IMG/VR virus record: IMGVR_UViG_3300016461_000040 | Span: 1-44,052 of that record | DNA: 44,052 bases | Source: a virus | Direction: 5' to 3' (one strand) | In this document: one piece after another, positions 20,721-29,963 of the stretch | How positions within the stretch are numbered: position 1 is the stretch's first letter | Layout of the letters: every line of letters begins with the position of its first letter | The notes under the pieces: model-generated | What the model saw: only the letters and a program-made list of their open reading frames with translations | Database searches by the model: none | What the model was told of the DNA's origin: nothing | Translations under genes and position numbers: made by a program

Positions 20721-22727
20721 ATGGCGAAGGGGTTTGCCAGCGCAGAGGAGGTGATGCGCGACGCGGTCGCGTTGCTGCAGCCGCCTCGGCGCATCAAGGT
20801 TAGCGAGAGCGCAGCGCAGTTCCTGCACGTGGGAGCGGCCGGTGGCGACGACGCGCTGTGGGATCCCGCCCTGACGCCGTACATGCCAGCGCCGATGGAC
20901 CGGCTCGCGGATCGTAGTGTGGAAGCCGTCGTGTTCGCCGGGCCCGCGCAGTCTGGAAAGACGGACGGGCTGCTGCTGGGCTGGATGGCTCACAGCATCG
21001 TGTCCGATCCGTGCGACATGATGATCGTGCAGACCACGCGAGAGCAGGCGCGCGACTTCAGCAAGCGTCGGGTCGAGCGTTCTCTGAGGGCCTCGCCGAA
21101 GCTGCGCGCGCTGGTAGGAGCGGGCCATCAGGACAACGTGCTCGACAAGCAATTCCGCAACGGCGCGATGCTGAACATTGGCTGGCCGACCGCGAACCAG
21201 CTCTCGGGCAAGCCGATTCGGCATGTGGCTGCGACGGACTACGACCGCATCCCGCTGAACATCGACAAGCAAGGAGACGGCTTCGGGCTGCTGAAGACTC
21301 GGACGAAGAGCTTCATGAGCCGTGGCAGGACGTTGATCGAGTCCTCGCCCGGCCACGAGGTGCTTGACCCGGAATGGAAGCCGCGGGGCCATGGCGCGCC
21401 GCCGACCCATGGAGTCCTCGGGCTCTACAACCTGGGCGACCGGCATCGCTGGTATTGGCCGTGCCTGCACTGCGGGGCAGAGTTTCTGGCCGAGTGGGAC
21501 AACCTCAAATGGGACACCACGATCGACGATCCGGTCATGGCCAGTCGGACGGCGCACATGCGGTGCCCGGAGTGTGAGGGAGTGGTGGGGCCCGAGCACA
21601 AGGAGGCGATGAACAGGCGCGGGCGGTGGCGCAGTGAAGCGGAGGTATTCGGCGACAGCTACCAGAGCAAGATCGCCAGCTACTGGATGCAAGGGCCGGC
21701 CGCCGCTTTCCAGACCTGGGAGAGTCTGGTCTACAACTACCTGTCCGCACTCAAGGATTTCGAGCTCACGGGCAATCAGGAGAAGCTGAAGGCGACCACC
21801 AACACCGACCAGGGGAGGCCCTACACGGTGCTGAGCGCCAAGGGCGACGGGCTGGACGCGGTGCTGCTCAAGCAACGTGCCGACAACTACGCGCCGCAGC
21901 GCCACGTGCCGGCCGAGGCGCGCTTCGTGACCACGGCGGTCGACGTGCAGAAGCATCGGTTCGTGGTTCAGGTGCACGCGTGGGGCGTCGATGGGCAGTG
22001 CTGGATCATCGACCGCTTCAACCTGACGTCGAGCGATCGCATTGGTGATGGCGGCGAGCGGTTGAAGATCTCGCCGTTCACACACGCCGAGGACTGGGCC
22101 GCGCTCGACAAGCTGCTGGACGACGAGTATCCGGTGGCCGGCAACGAGGACATCAAGGTCCAGAGCCGGATGATCGTCTGCGACTCCGGCGGCCAGGACC
22201 AGGCGACCAACAACGCGTACGCGTACGCGCTGCGGCTCAAGCGCCAATCTCGTGCCGACCGGTTCGCGCTCATCAAGGGGGCGAGCTCGCGCACTGCACA
22301 ACGGATCGTCAAGGGCAAGCCCGGCGACGACCGGATCAAGGTGCCGCTGTACATCATCAACCCGAACATCTTCAAGGATGAAGTGGCGGCGAGCCTGGCG
22401 CGTGAAGAGCCAGGCCCGAATTCGATCAACCTGCCGGATTGGGTCGGCGAGTGGTTCTTCCGCGAGCTGACGGCAGAGACGCGGACCGCGACAGGCTGGG
22501 TGAAGAAGCGCAAGGGCGACAACAACGAAGCCTTCGACCTGTGCGGCTACAACCGCGTGGCCTACACGCTGGTAGGCGGCGAAAAGATCAACTGGGCCAA
22601 GCCTCCCGAGTGGGCCGGGCGTGCCCTCGGCGAGCGGATGGCGGAGAAGGACACCGTCGGCAAGACCGGCAATGACAAGTACCTGCAATGGCTGCGCGAG
22701 CGTGGCCGTCGCATTAACGGCGAGTAA
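20721..22727 (+). CDS. Terminase large subunit (lambda GpA family)
   Basis: This 668-residue packaging ATPase/nuclease has the motor P-loop FAGPAQSGKTDG at about residues 71-82, VQTTREQARDFSKRRVERSL after it, ATDYDRIP as a likely Walker B region, and a zinc-binding pair CLHC (about 248) and CPEC (about 282). The C-terminal nuclease half includes TTAVDVQKHRFVVQVHAWG and IVCDSGGQ. This layout is typical of the GpA family of cos-type phages such as lambda. Confidence 0.93.
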   Translation: MAKGFASAEEVMRDAVALLQPPRRIKVSESAAQFLHVGAAGGDDALWDPALTPYMPAPMDRLADRSVEAVVFAGPAQSGKTDGLLLGWMAHSIVSDPCDMMIVQTTREQARDFSKRRVERSLRASPKLRALVGAGHQDNVLDKQFRNGAMLNIGWPTANQLSGKPIRHVAATDYDRIPLNIDKQGDGFGLLKTRTKSFMSRGRTLIESSPGHEVLDPEWKPRGHGAPPTHGVLGLYNLGDRHRWYWPCLHCGAEFLAEWDNLKWDTTIDDPVMASRTAHMRCPECEGVVGPEHKEAMNRRGRWRSEAEVFGDSYQSKIASYWMQGPAAAFQTWESLVYNYLSALKDFELTGNQEKLKATTNTDQGRPYTVLSAKGDGLDAVLLKQRADNYAPQRHVPAEARFVTTAVDVQKHRFVVQVHAWGVDGQCWIIDRFNLTSSDRIGDGGERLKISPFTHAEDWAALDKLLDDEYPVAGNEDIKVQSRMIVCDSGGQDQATNNAYAYALRLKRQSRADRFALIKGASSRTAQRIVKGKPGDDRIKVPLYIINPNIFKDEVAASLAREEPGPNSINLPDWVGEWFFRELTAETRTATGWVKKRKGDNNEAFDLCGYNRVAYTLVGGEKINWAKPPEWAGRALGERMAEKDTVGKTGNDKYLQWLRERGRRINGE

Positions 22728-22739
22728 CCACGAAAGACC

Positions 22740-23060
22740 ATGACGAACTGCAATCCCTGTGATCAGGCTGCGGCCCCGCCCTCGGCTTCCCCGTGCGTGA
22801 CGCCGACGTGTGCGGAGATGCTGTGCGCGGCCGTGAACGCCTACAACGCGCTGATGTCCGGGCGCGAGGTGGTCGAGGTCCAGTTCGGCGAGGAGCGGGT
22901 CAAGTACAACCCGAAGTCGATGCCGAACCTGCTGGACCACATCCGGCGTCTGAACATCGCCTGCCCGAGCGCTGCAGCTTCTGCAGTGCTGGGCCTGGGC
23001 GGTGGCGGGCCTCTGTCGGTGTCCTTCGGCCCGCGCAACCGTCGCTGCTGCGGCTGCTGA
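22740..23060 (+). CDS. Head-tail joining protein (gpW-like)
   Basis: The middle of this 106-residue protein (CAAVNAYNALMSGREVVEVQ, then FGEERVKYNPKSMPNLLDHI) matches the gpW family, which closes the portal after packaging. It has cysteine-rich ends (NCNPC and RRCCGC) that are unusual for the family. It sits between terminase and portal as in lambda (A-W-B). Confidence 0.82.
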   Translation: MTNCNPCDQAAAPPSASPCVTPTCAEMLCAAVNAYNALMSGREVVEVQFGEERVKYNPKSMPNLLDHIRRLNIACPSAAASAVLGLGGGGPLSVSFGPRNRRCCGC

Positions 23061-23067
23061 GATCGCC

Positions 23068-24735
23068 ATGCTCGACACGCAAAGCGGCATCCGGATTCTG
23101 GACGCCGACGGGAGACCCATGCCCAGCGCGGCCAGCTACAAGGCCAGCGACAGCATCAGCCGCGAGCTCGGATCTTGGCAGCCGCCGCTGCAGAGCGCCG
23201 ACCGATCCATGCTGCCGGAGAAGGCGAGGGCGGAAGGACGCGCCAAGGATCTGGTGCGCAACAACGGTTACGCGCGCGGCGCAGTCCAGAACCAGAAAGA
23301 CCGCATCGTCGGCGCCAGCTACAAGCTGCAGCTGCAGCCGGTCTACAAGCTGCTGGGCATCACCGCGAAGGTCGCCGCCGCGTGGGCCAGCCAGGTCGAG
23401 GTGGCGTTCCATGCCTGGGCCGATGACCCGGATTGCTGGATCGATGCGCAGCGCAAACGCACGTTCAGCCAGTTCGTGCGGGAGATGTCCGGGACCGAGA
23501 TGGTGCAGGGCGAGGGCTTTCTCGTGCGCCAATGGCGACCGTCCCCCTCGGGCTATGCCACCTGTTTCACCACAGTGGAGCCGGAGCGGGTGTCGACGCC
23601 TGGCGTCCAGGGCCTCCTGAACAATCAGGAGGAGTTGCTGCCCAACGGCAACCGTGTGCGCGCCGGCATCGAGCTTGATGCGTGGGGCGCAGCGGTCGCG
23701 TACCACATTCGCACGAAGCACCAGCAGGATTTCGGCTACCTCGCGTCGACCACGGTGGGGCAGTGGGATCGCGTCACCAAGCTGAACGAGTTCGGCTGGC
23801 GCCAGGTCATTCACCTCTTCGAGGTCGAGCAGGCTGACCAGACCCGTGGCTTCAGCGCAATGGCCAGCACCTTGCAGAAGCTCAAGATGATGGACATGCA
23901 GGAGGACCTCGAGCTGCAGCTGTCGCAGCTGAGCACGGCCTTTGCCATGTACATCAAGACGCCGCTCGGCCGTCAGCGCGCCAAGGAAATCATGGGCGCT
24001 GACGACGAAGAGGGGATGATGAAGTTCACCCAGATGTGCATGGCGGCGCAGGAGGCCTTCTACGGCAGCGCCGGCGTGAACATCAACGGCGTGAAGCTGC
24101 CGACGCTCTACCCTGACGACGAGATCGGCGTGCTGCAGCCGCACAACCAGGCGGCCAACCACGAGCAGTTCAAGGAAGGCCTCATGCGCCAGAACGCTCG
24201 CGGTTGGGGCATGAGCTTCGAAGAGGCCAGCGGCGACTTCAGCAAGACCAGCTACAGCAGCGCTCGTGCCGCGATGCAGATCGCCTGGCAGTACGTGCTG
24301 GCCAAGCGTGCCGCCATCGCCGACAAGGCCGCGACGCTGATGTTCCGCTTGTGGTTCGACGAAGCCATCGTGCGCGGCACAATCGCGCCGCCACCGGGCG
24401 TGAAGTACTGGCCGGACAACAGCACGCAGATGGGGCAGATCTTCGCGTGGCTCACGAGCTGCACCTGGATCGGCGCCGGCAAGATCGTGCTGGACGAGTT
24501 CAAGCAGGCCAAAGCCAACGAGGTTGGCTTGGCCACTCATCAGGTCGCGCTGGATGACATCCTCGCCGAGAGCGGCAACGACCTCGAGCGGCTTCTCGAC
24601 GGCCATGTCCGTACGCGCGAGATGTTCGAAGAGCGTGGCCTGCCGCTGCCCGAGTACCTCGGCGGCGCACCGAAGACCGCTCGCACGCCCGAGCAGAACG
24701 CAGCCGACGACGCGGCGGCGGCAGAACAGGACTGA
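23068..24735 (+). CDS. Portal protein (lambda gpB family)
   Basis: This 555-residue portal has the lambda-family signature ARAEGRAKDLVRNNGYARGA near residues 52-71, followed by QNQKDRIVGASYKL. Later features include GRQRAKEIMG and the conserved SFEEASGDFSKTSYSSARAA. It ends in an acidic/alanine-rich tail that may be trimmed by the protease. It forms the dodecameric DNA channel and nucleates head assembly. Confidence 0.93.
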   Translation: MLDTQSGIRILDADGRPMPSAASYKASDSISRELGSWQPPLQSADRSMLPEKARAEGRAKDLVRNNGYARGAVQNQKDRIVGASYKLQLQPVYKLLGITAKVAAAWASQVEVAFHAWADDPDCWIDAQRKRTFSQFVREMSGTEMVQGEGFLVRQWRPSPSGYATCFTTVEPERVSTPGVQGLLNNQEELLPNGNRVRAGIELDAWGAAVAYHIRTKHQQDFGYLASTTVGQWDRVTKLNEFGWRQVIHLFEVEQADQTRGFSAMASTLQKLKMMDMQEDLELQLSQLSTAFAMYIKTPLGRQRAKEIMGADDEEGMMKFTQMCMAAQEAFYGSAGVNINGVKLPTLYPDDEIGVLQPHNQAANHEQFKEGLMRQNARGWGMSFEEASGDFSKTSYSSARAAMQIAWQYVLAKRAAIADKAATLMFRLWFDEAIVRGTIAPPPGVKYWPDNSTQMGQIFAWLTSCTWIGAGKIVLDEFKQAKANEVGLATHQVALDDILAESGNDLERLLDGHVRTREMFEERGLPLPEYLGGAPKTARTPEQNAADDAAAAEQD

Positions 24736-24737
24736 CC

Positions 24738-26069
24738 ATGAAGCATGCGCACATCGCAGCGCGGGCGCTCAATCGCCCGCTGCTGCTGGAGCCCGGCTAT
24801 GCCCGGATCTTCTTCTCGGCCCTTGGCGGCCGACTCAACTTTTCCGGCCTGGTCGACGCGAAGGGGGAGGCCCTCGATCAGAAGGCGATGGCCGCCCTGT
24901 GCGAAAGCTACCTGCCGCGCGCCGTCGATCCCTGGAGCGGAGCGGATGTCACCGATCAGAGCTATGCGGTGGTCGACGGCGTGGCCGTGATCCCGGTGCA
25001 GGGCTCTCTGATGCACAAGAGCGGCTACATCGGCACCCGCTCGGGCGCAATGGGCTATGACGGCATCCAGGCGCAGATCGTGAGCGCGCTCGCCAGCTCG
25101 CGCGTTAAGGGCATCCTGCTCGACATCGACAGCCCCGGCGGCGAGGTCGCCGGCGTGCGAGACCTCGCGCGAATGATCGGCAGCGCGTCCAAGCCGGTTT
25201 GGGCTCACGCGAACGAGACGTCTGCGAGCGCCGCCTACTGGCTGGGAAGCGCGGCGCAGCGCCTAGTCCTGTCAGAGACGGCAGAGGTCGGCAGTATCGG
25301 CGTGCTCATGGCCCACGCCGACTACAGCGGCATGCTCGACCAAGAAGGGGTCAAGGTCACGCTGCTCTATGCCGGCGCGCACAAGGTCGACGGCAACCCG
25401 TACGAAGCGCTGCCGGAAGCGGTCCGCAACGCGTTCCAGGCGGACATCGAAGAACTTCGCTCCCAGTTCGCCGAGGCAGTCGCCGGCAACCGGGGCATCT
25501 CCACAGCGCAGGTGCTTTCCACCGAAGCCCAGCTGTACCGCGGCCGTGACGCCGTCGAGATCGGACTGGCCGACGAGGTCATGTCGTTCGACGACGCGCT
25601 CGGCGCATTTTCTGCAACCCTCGCCAAACAAGGCGGATTCTCGAAAGGCAAATCCATGTCGAATGGCTCGAACGCCTCGCCCAGTGCTGGCGAGATCTCC
25701 AACGAACAGCTCGCCCAGGCGCGCGAAGCCGGCCGGGCCGAAGGCCACGCTGCAGGCCTGCGCGAAGGCGCGACCGCGGAGCGCACGCGAATCGGCGCGA
25801 TCCTCGGCTGCGACGCTGCGAAGGGCCGCGAAGCCACGGCACGCGAGTGCGCCCTCGGCACCGACATGGCTGCCGATACTGCCGCGAAGCTGTTGGCCAC
25901 GGTCCCCGCAGTCGATCCTGCCGCGGCTGCTGCCGCCGCGACGCTCGAGCAGATGGGCAATGTCCAGCTCGTGCGCCCCGACGCCTCCGGCCAGGGCGGC
26001 GGTGGCGGTGAAAAGCCGACGCTCGCCCAGCGCGTCGCGAGCGCCCGCCAGGCGCAGACCCAGGCCTGA
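24738..26069 (+). CDS. S49-family head maturation protease (gpC-like)
   Basis: The N-terminal 310 of 443 residues form an S49 (SppA-like) peptidase: VAVIPVQGSLMHKSG, GILLDIDSPGGEVAG, the active-site-region ANETSASAAYWLGSAA at about 157-172, and VGSIGVLMAHADY. The C-terminal part is an Ala/Gln/Glu-rich scaffold. As in lambda C/Nu3, the scaffold is probably also made separately from the internal start at 25656. Confidence 0.92.
   Translation: MKHAHIAARALNRPLLLEPGYARIFFSALGGRLNFSGLVDAKGEALDQKAMAALCESYLPRAVDPWSGADVTDQSYAVVDGVAVIPVQGSLMHKSGYIGTRSGAMGYDGIQAQIVSALASSRVKGILLDIDSPGGEVAGVRDLARMIGSASKPVWAHANETSASAAYWLGSAAQRLVLSETAEVGSIGVLMAHADYSGMLDQEGVKVTLLYAGAHKVDGNPYEALPEAVRNAFQADIEELRSQFAEAVAGNRGISTAQVLSTEAQLYRGRDAVEIGLADEVMSFDDALGAFSATLAKQGGFSKGKSMSNGSNASPSAGEISNEQLAQAREAGRAEGHAAGLREGATAERTRIGAILGCDAAKGREATARECALGTDMAADTAAKLLATVPAVDPAAAAAAATLEQMGNVQLVRPDASGQGGGGGEKPTLAQRVASARQAQTQA
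25656..26069 (+). CDS. Nested scaffold protein (Nu3-like)
   Basis: An in-frame ATG (MSNGSNASPSAGEIS) is preceded by GAAAGG at an acceptable distance. It would yield a 137-residue helical scaffold identical to the protease C-terminus, as in lambda C/Nu3. Independent translation is inferred, not shown. Confidence 0.6.
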   Translation: MSNGSNASPSAGEISNEQLAQAREAGRAEGHAAGLREGATAERTRIGAILGCDAAKGREATARECALGTDMAADTAAKLLATVPAVDPAAAAAAATLEQMGNVQLVRPDASGQGGGGGEKPTLAQRVASARQAQTQA

Positions 26070-26110
26070 TCCGACAGGCACACCCATCCCACAACTTCAG
26101 GAGCATCACC

Positions 26111-26497
26111 ATGCAATCTTGCTGCAATGCCGCGGGAGTGACCCGCGACGTCTTCACGCCGGACGGCCTCATCGTCGGCGACCATGTGCAAACGGCCGAG
26201 GCGCTGCTGACGGGCGGCGTTGCGTATGCACGTGGTGACCTGCTCGGCGTCGACGCTACCAATACCGTCAGCCTGGTGGCGGATCCGGTCAACGCCAAGT
26301 ACATCATGCCGTTCACGCTGACGGCGGCCGAGGCCACCGCTCACGCCGCGACCGGCAACCAGCTGCAGTTCTACAGCCAGGGCGAGTTCGCGCAGGACCT
26401 CGTGAAGCTGGCCGGTGCGGCGTTGACCGCTCCGCAGATCGTCGCCGCGAAGGCCGCCCTCGGTCCGCAGAAGATCGAACTGCGCCGCGTGCTGTAA
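26111..26497 (+). CDS. Head decoration protein (gpD-like)
   Basis: This 128-residue protein lies between protease/scaffold and major capsid, as lambda D does. VTRDVFTPDGLIVGD and GGVAYARGDLLGVD match the decoration-protein family, which trimerises on the expanded capsid. An AGGAG motif lies upstream. Confidence 0.85.
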   Translation: MQSCCNAAGVTRDVFTPDGLIVGDHVQTAEALLTGGVAYARGDLLGVDATNTVSLVADPVNAKYIMPFTLTAAEATAHAATGNQLQFYSQGEFAQDLVKLAGAALTAPQIVAAKAALGPQKIELRRVL

Positions 26498-26539
26498 GGC
26501 GCGCTTCTCCTTCGTCATCGCTCGCTTGCCGAGCTCGGG

Positions 26540-26562
26540 GCCCGCCAGAGAGCGGGCTTTTT
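26540..26562 (+). terminator. Terminator between gpD and capsid genes
   Basis: GCCCGC-6-GCGGGC is followed by TTTTT. A second hairpin (26570-26589) follows without a T-run. These may raise or balance gpD expression relative to downstream genes. Confidence 0.7.
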
Positions 26563-26608
26563 CATTTCCGGCCCGCCAACCCGCGGGCCATTCACTTTGG
26601 ATTGAGCC

Positions 26609-27634
26609 ATGGACATCTATTCGCCCCAGGAGCTGCTGGACGTCATCGACCTGACGTATCGGCCGACCACGTTCCTCACGAACACCTTCTTCCCGGAGGT
26701 GCAAACCTTCGACACGCCCGCGATCAGCTTCGATCGCCTGAGCGGTGCGCGCCGCCTCGCTCCCTTCGTCTCGCCTTGCGTCGAAGGCCGGCCCATCCGT
26801 CGCCGCGGCTTTTCGACCGACAGCTTCTCGCCGGCCTATGTGAAGCCCAAGATGGCGCTGACCCCTTGCAACGTCACCACGCGCCGGCCTGGCGAGCGCA
26901 TCGGTGGCTCGCTGTCGCTCGCTCAGCGCCGCGACCTTCAGCTGGCTGCGGACCTGCAGGAGCTGATCGACATCATCGACAACCGCCTCGAATGGATGGC
27001 GGCGCAGGCACTCGTCTACGGATATGTCGACGTGGCAGGCGACGACTATCCTCTGGTCCGTGTCGACTTCCAGCGCAGCGCTGGCCACAGTGTGGTGCTG
27101 GCCGGCGCAAATCTGTGGAGTGCTACCACCGGCAAGCCGGTCAGCAATCTCGACAGCTGGTCGGGCACGGTGGCCCAGGACCAAGGTGGTTCCGTCACGG
27201 ACGTGCTGCTCGGGGCCAACGTCTGGGCGCCGCTGTCCCAGAACCCGGAGTTCAAGGACCTGTACAAGAACGTCCAGCCGATCGGCGGCCAGCTGCCGAG
27301 CCTGCTGCCCGGCGTGCAGGACAACGACCAGAAGGTGTACCGCGGCGTGTTCGGCCAGTACCGCCTGTGGTCCTACAACGCGACCTACACGGACCCGGCC
27401 GGCGTGACGCAGTTCTACCTCCCGCCGGACGAAGTGCAGCTCGTGGCCAAGCAGACGATGCGCGGCGTGCAGGCTTTCGGGGCCATTCAGGATCTGGAAA
27501 GTCTGGCTGCAGTGAAGTACTTCGCCAAGATGTGGCCGCAGCACGATCCGAGCCTCATCTACACCATGGTCCAGTCGGCCCCTCTGCTGGTGCCGCGGGT
27601 CACCAACTCCACGTTCCGTGCAAAGGTGCTGTAA
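26609..27634 (+). CDS. Major capsid protein (gpE-like)
   Basis: This 341-residue protein is of lambda gpE type: it starts IYSPQELLDVIDLTYRP and contains FLTNTFFPEVQTFDT, RLAPFVSPCVEGRP, the central SFSPAYVKPKMALTP and RRPGERIGGSLSLAQRRD. The C-terminal LLVPRVTNSTFRAKVL is also typical. It forms the HK97-fold shell decorated by the preceding gpD-like protein. Confidence 0.92.
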   Translation: MDIYSPQELLDVIDLTYRPTTFLTNTFFPEVQTFDTPAISFDRLSGARRLAPFVSPCVEGRPIRRRGFSTDSFSPAYVKPKMALTPCNVTTRRPGERIGGSLSLAQRRDLQLAADLQELIDIIDNRLEWMAAQALVYGYVDVAGDDYPLVRVDFQRSAGHSVVLAGANLWSATTGKPVSNLDSWSGTVAQDQGGSVTDVLLGANVWAPLSQNPEFKDLYKNVQPIGGQLPSLLPGVQDNDQKVYRGVFGQYRLWSYNATYTDPAGVTQFYLPPDEVQLVAKQTMRGVQAFGAIQDLESLAAVKYFAKMWPQHDPSLIYTMVQSAPLLVPRVTNSTFRAKVL

Positions 27635-27637
27635 GCC

Positions 27638-28003
27638 ATGACCGATACCACTAATACCACCTCGGGCGCCGGTGAGGGCGCAGACCAAGCCGGTGCAGGC
27701 ACCGGCGCCGGCGGCAGCGCGGGTGCTGCCGGGACCAACGCAACCGCGATCCCCGCGGGGGCAGGTGCTGGCGCTGGTGGCAGCGCTGGCTCCAAGGAGC
27801 CCGGCCGGGGCCGCGGCGGTGCGCGGGCGAAGAGGGGGTTGCGGGCCAAGGCCCTCGGCGTCGTGCAGCTCGAGCGCAACGGCAAGGTCGTCGAGATCGC
27901 GCCCGGCGAGGAGTTCGATGCCACTGCCGAGGAGCTCGATCCGCTCGTCGACGCCCGCTTCGCCGTGCGCGTCGGCAGCGAGGACGACGAGTCCGCCGAG
28001 TAA
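27638..28003 (+). CDS. gpFI-like Gly/Ala-rich head protein
   Basis: The first 50 of 121 residues are Gly/Ala/Thr low complexity, then a basic patch (GRGRGGARAKRGLRAKA), then a compact C-terminus (VQLERNGKVVEIAPGEEFDA). Position after the capsid gene and composition suggest the counterpart of lambda FI, which helps terminase-prohead docking; sequence similarity is not evident. Confidence 0.5.
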   Translation: MTDTTNTTSGAGEGADQAGAGTGAGGSAGAAGTNATAIPAGAGAGAGGSAGSKEPGRGRGGARAKRGLRAKALGVVQLERNGKVVEIAPGEEFDATAEELDPLVDARFAVRVGSEDDESAE

Positions 28004-28012
28004 GCGCAGGCC

Positions 28013-28405
28013 ATGAGCGACAGCTACCTGCGAAACCTGCACCTCGAGCTGGTGCAGGGCGACGACTATCTCGCGGCCGATAGCCGCGCGTTGCAGTTCG
28101 TCGGCGCGGGCGTCTGCTGGCCGGCGGCCGTGACCGAGGTGCTGTTCAGCGTGTGGAATCCCGTTGCCGACTGCGGGCTTGTCGGCAACGGGAGCGCGCC
28201 GCTGGCGGTGGTCTCGGTGGCCGGGGTTTTCACTCCGGTGGGCGCCAGCGCCGCCATCATCGCGGTCGACCTGCCCAGGGCGGAAACGATCAAGCTGGCT
28301 GCCGGCGTGCGACGCTACACCTGCGAGGTGGTGGGAAAGCTGCCGAGCAACAGCATGTGCACGCTGGCCCGCGGCTTCGTCACCGTGCTTGCGAGCCAGT
28401 CATGA
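28013..28405 (+). CDS. Hypothetical head-tail region protein (130 aa)
   Basis: A beta-rich protein (LHLELVQGDDYLAADSRALQ). It lies between the FI-like and FII-like genes, and its stop overlaps the next start (ATGA). It is probably a head-completion or neck protein by position only. Confidence 0.55.
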   Translation: MSDSYLRNLHLELVQGDDYLAADSRALQFVGAGVCWPAAVTEVLFSVWNPVADCGLVGNGSAPLAVVSVAGVFTPVGASAAIIAVDLPRAETIKLAAGVRRYTCEVVGKLPSNSMCTLARGFVTVLASQS

Positions 28406-28752
28406 ACTGGGAGCAGATCAAGCAGGAGGCGGCCGCCGTCGTCCAAGCTGAGTTCGGCGAGCCGATCCGCTTCCAGTACCTCGAGGGCCACCTGGTCGAC
28501 ATCTGCGCGAAGTTCACGATGGCGACCACCGACGTCAGCATGGGTGGGCAGGTGCCGATTTCCAGCAGGCAGCCCATGTGCAACATCCGCAAGGGAGTGC
28601 TGGAGCGTAAGCCGCGCCAGGGCGACCTGATCATCCGGCGCAGTGTCACGTACGAAGTAAAGGCTGTTGAGGTGAAGCTCGATGCATCCTTTGACGTCCT
28701 GCTGTTGGTCGTCGACGCCCGGCACGCTGCACACATGAGGGACCGCACGTGA
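28402..28752 (+). CDS. Head-tail attachment protein (gpFII-like)
   Basis: At 116 residues it is close to lambda gpFII. The C-terminal RQGDLIIRRSVTYEVKAVEV, then VLLLVVDA, fits the tail-attachment fold, in which a residue pair precedes RRGD-type turns. The four-base overlaps and the position before the U-like gene support this. Confidence 0.65.
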   Translation: MNWEQIKQEAAAVVQAEFGEPIRFQYLEGHLVDICAKFTMATTDVSMGGQVPISSRQPMCNIRKGVLERKPRQGDLIIRRSVTYEVKAVEVKLDASFDVLLLVVDARHAAHMRDRT

Positions 28753-29381
28753 CGCACCCGCGCACACTGATCCGCGAGCACATGGCCCGCGAGCTCGTGC
28801 GCCGGGGCGCCTGGGCCGACTCGGTGTTCGTCAGCCGGTCGACGCCGTTCTCCGACGAGGACCACTTCCCGCACGTGTGCGTCTACACGGACGGCGAGCG
28901 CACGCGCAACGCACTCGGGCAGCAGCTGCTCGAGCAGGAGCTCTCGCTGCTGATCGAGATCCGCGTAGCGCGGACCCCGGACGCGCATCAGCCCTGGCGC
29001 CATGTCGACGGCCTGCCATCGCATCCGGCTCAAACCACTGCGGCCGATCGTGAGCTCGATGACTGCTGCGAGGCGATCGAATCGATCGTTTTCAGCCAGT
29101 TCAGCAACACGTCTGTCGTGGTCGAAGGGCAGGAGATCACGACCGACGAGATCTCCGAGGTCAACACCGAGATCGCGCGCAGCGCAGAGGGCGAGGTGCC
29201 CTACGTGCTTGCGCAAATCGAGTTCAAGCTCATCTATCGCGCCTGCTACCCGGTGCCCGACGTCAATACCTGCCCGCTCGAGAAGATCCTGGGCGAGCAG
29301 CGGCACCGCGTGTGCGGTGTCGAAGGGCGGGGCATTCACGTGACTGCCTATACCCCCCAACCGCCGCAAGGCGCCTGCTGA
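28749..29381 (+). CDS. Tail terminator / minor tail protein U-like
   Basis: The GTG start overlaps the previous stop (GTGA). In this 210-residue protein the N-terminal IREHMARELVRRG and the acidic middle match the general look of gpU-type tail terminators, which cap the tail tube at the head end. It is longer than lambda gpU (131 aa). The assignment rests on position and general pattern. Confidence 0.6.
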   Translation: MTHPRTLIREHMARELVRRGAWADSVFVSRSTPFSDEDHFPHVCVYTDGERTRNALGQQLLEQELSLLIEIRVARTPDAHQPWRHVDGLPSHPAQTTAADRELDDCCEAIESIVFSQFSNTSVVVEGQEITTDEISEVNTEIARSAEGEVPYVLAQIEFKLIYRACYPVPDVNTCPLEKILGEQRHRVCGVEGRGIHVTAYTPQPPQGAC

Positions 29382-29390
29382 AAGAAGCCC

Positions 29391-29552
29391 ATGGCCTGTT
29401 CTACCTGCACTGCCGTCCGCCATCTCGTCAACGTGCCGCTGCGCCGTTTCGGGCTGCCGACCTTCAACACGCCAGCGCCGGCGCCAGCACCGCGTGTGCA
29501 GACGTCTGCACAGCGTCCCACCAACCCGGCCTGGCCGACGCGCAAGGGTTGA
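29391..29552 (+). CDS. Small Cys/Pro-rich protein carrying the perfect palindrome
   Basis: A 53-residue frame with AAAGAAG before its ATG. The N-terminus has two close cysteines (CSTC); the C-terminal half is a Pro/Ala linker (APAPAPRVQTSAQRP) that encodes the perfect 18-bp palindrome. Whether the peptide or the DNA site is selected is open. Confidence 0.5.
   Translation: MACSTCTAVRHLVNVPLRRFGLPTFNTPAPAPAPRVQTSAQRPTNPAWPTRKG
29495..29512. repeat. 18-bp palindrome, perfect copy
   Basis: TGTGCAGACGTCTGCACA equals its own reverse complement. It is used here as the reference for the other sites. Confidence 0.85.
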
Positions 29553-29590
29553 ACCCGGCGCCGATCTTTCGTCCACTCCAAGGAAATGCC

Positions 29591-29869
29591 ATGTACCTGC
29601 TGAAAGCCCAACGACCAGGCGTCAAGGACGCCCTGACCGGCGACCTGATCCCCGAGGAGGGCATCCGGCGCGAGGTCCTCCTGCCGCCCGACCACTATGC
29701 CGCGCGCACCGGCGATCTCTCGATCGAAGAACTGCCGCCCGAAGCCGGTGCGGCAACGGGTGCCGAGCCTGCTGCATCCGAGACGCCGTCGAGCTCGCTG
29801 CAGGACGTTCCTGCCTCCGAGGTGCGCTCTGGCCGCTCCGGCAGGGCGACGCCGGCGTCTGCCAGCTGA
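29591..29869 (+). CDS. DUF2635-like small tail protein
   Basis: MYLLKAQRPGVKDALTGDLI followed by PEEGIRREVLLPPDHYAAR resembles the DUF2635 family (Mu gp38 type), which lies directly before the sheath gene in Mu-like phages. The last 40 of its 92 residues are Ser/Ala-rich. AAGGA precedes ATG 29591. Confidence 0.65.
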   Translation: MYLLKAQRPGVKDALTGDLIPEEGIRREVLLPPDHYAARTGDLSIEELPPEAGAATGAEPAASETPSSSLQDVPASEVRSGRSGRATPASAS

Positions 29870-29891
29870 CACCGCTCTCCTTTCGTTTCTG

Positions 29892-29916
29892 GGCCCGCCG
29901 ACGTGCGGGCCTTTTT
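29892..29916 (+). terminator. Terminator before the sheath gene
   Basis: GGCCCGC, a 6-nt loop and GCGGGCC, then TTTTT. Confidence 0.75.
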
Positions 29917-29963
29917 GTTTCCACCCGCCCGCGCACCGTGGGCTCTGAGCCAAGGAAGGCCCT

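Noticed and set aside
20532-23120. Very long minus-strand open frame opposite terminase and portal genes
   Set aside because: It is antisense to clearly recognisable terminase, gpW and portal genes, is His/Arg/Leu-rich and has no motif; high GC content opens such frames by chance.
25367-28042. Long minus-strand open frame opposite protease and capsid genes
   Set aside because: It is a shadow of the head genes with biased composition and no ribosome binding site or neighbours on that strand.
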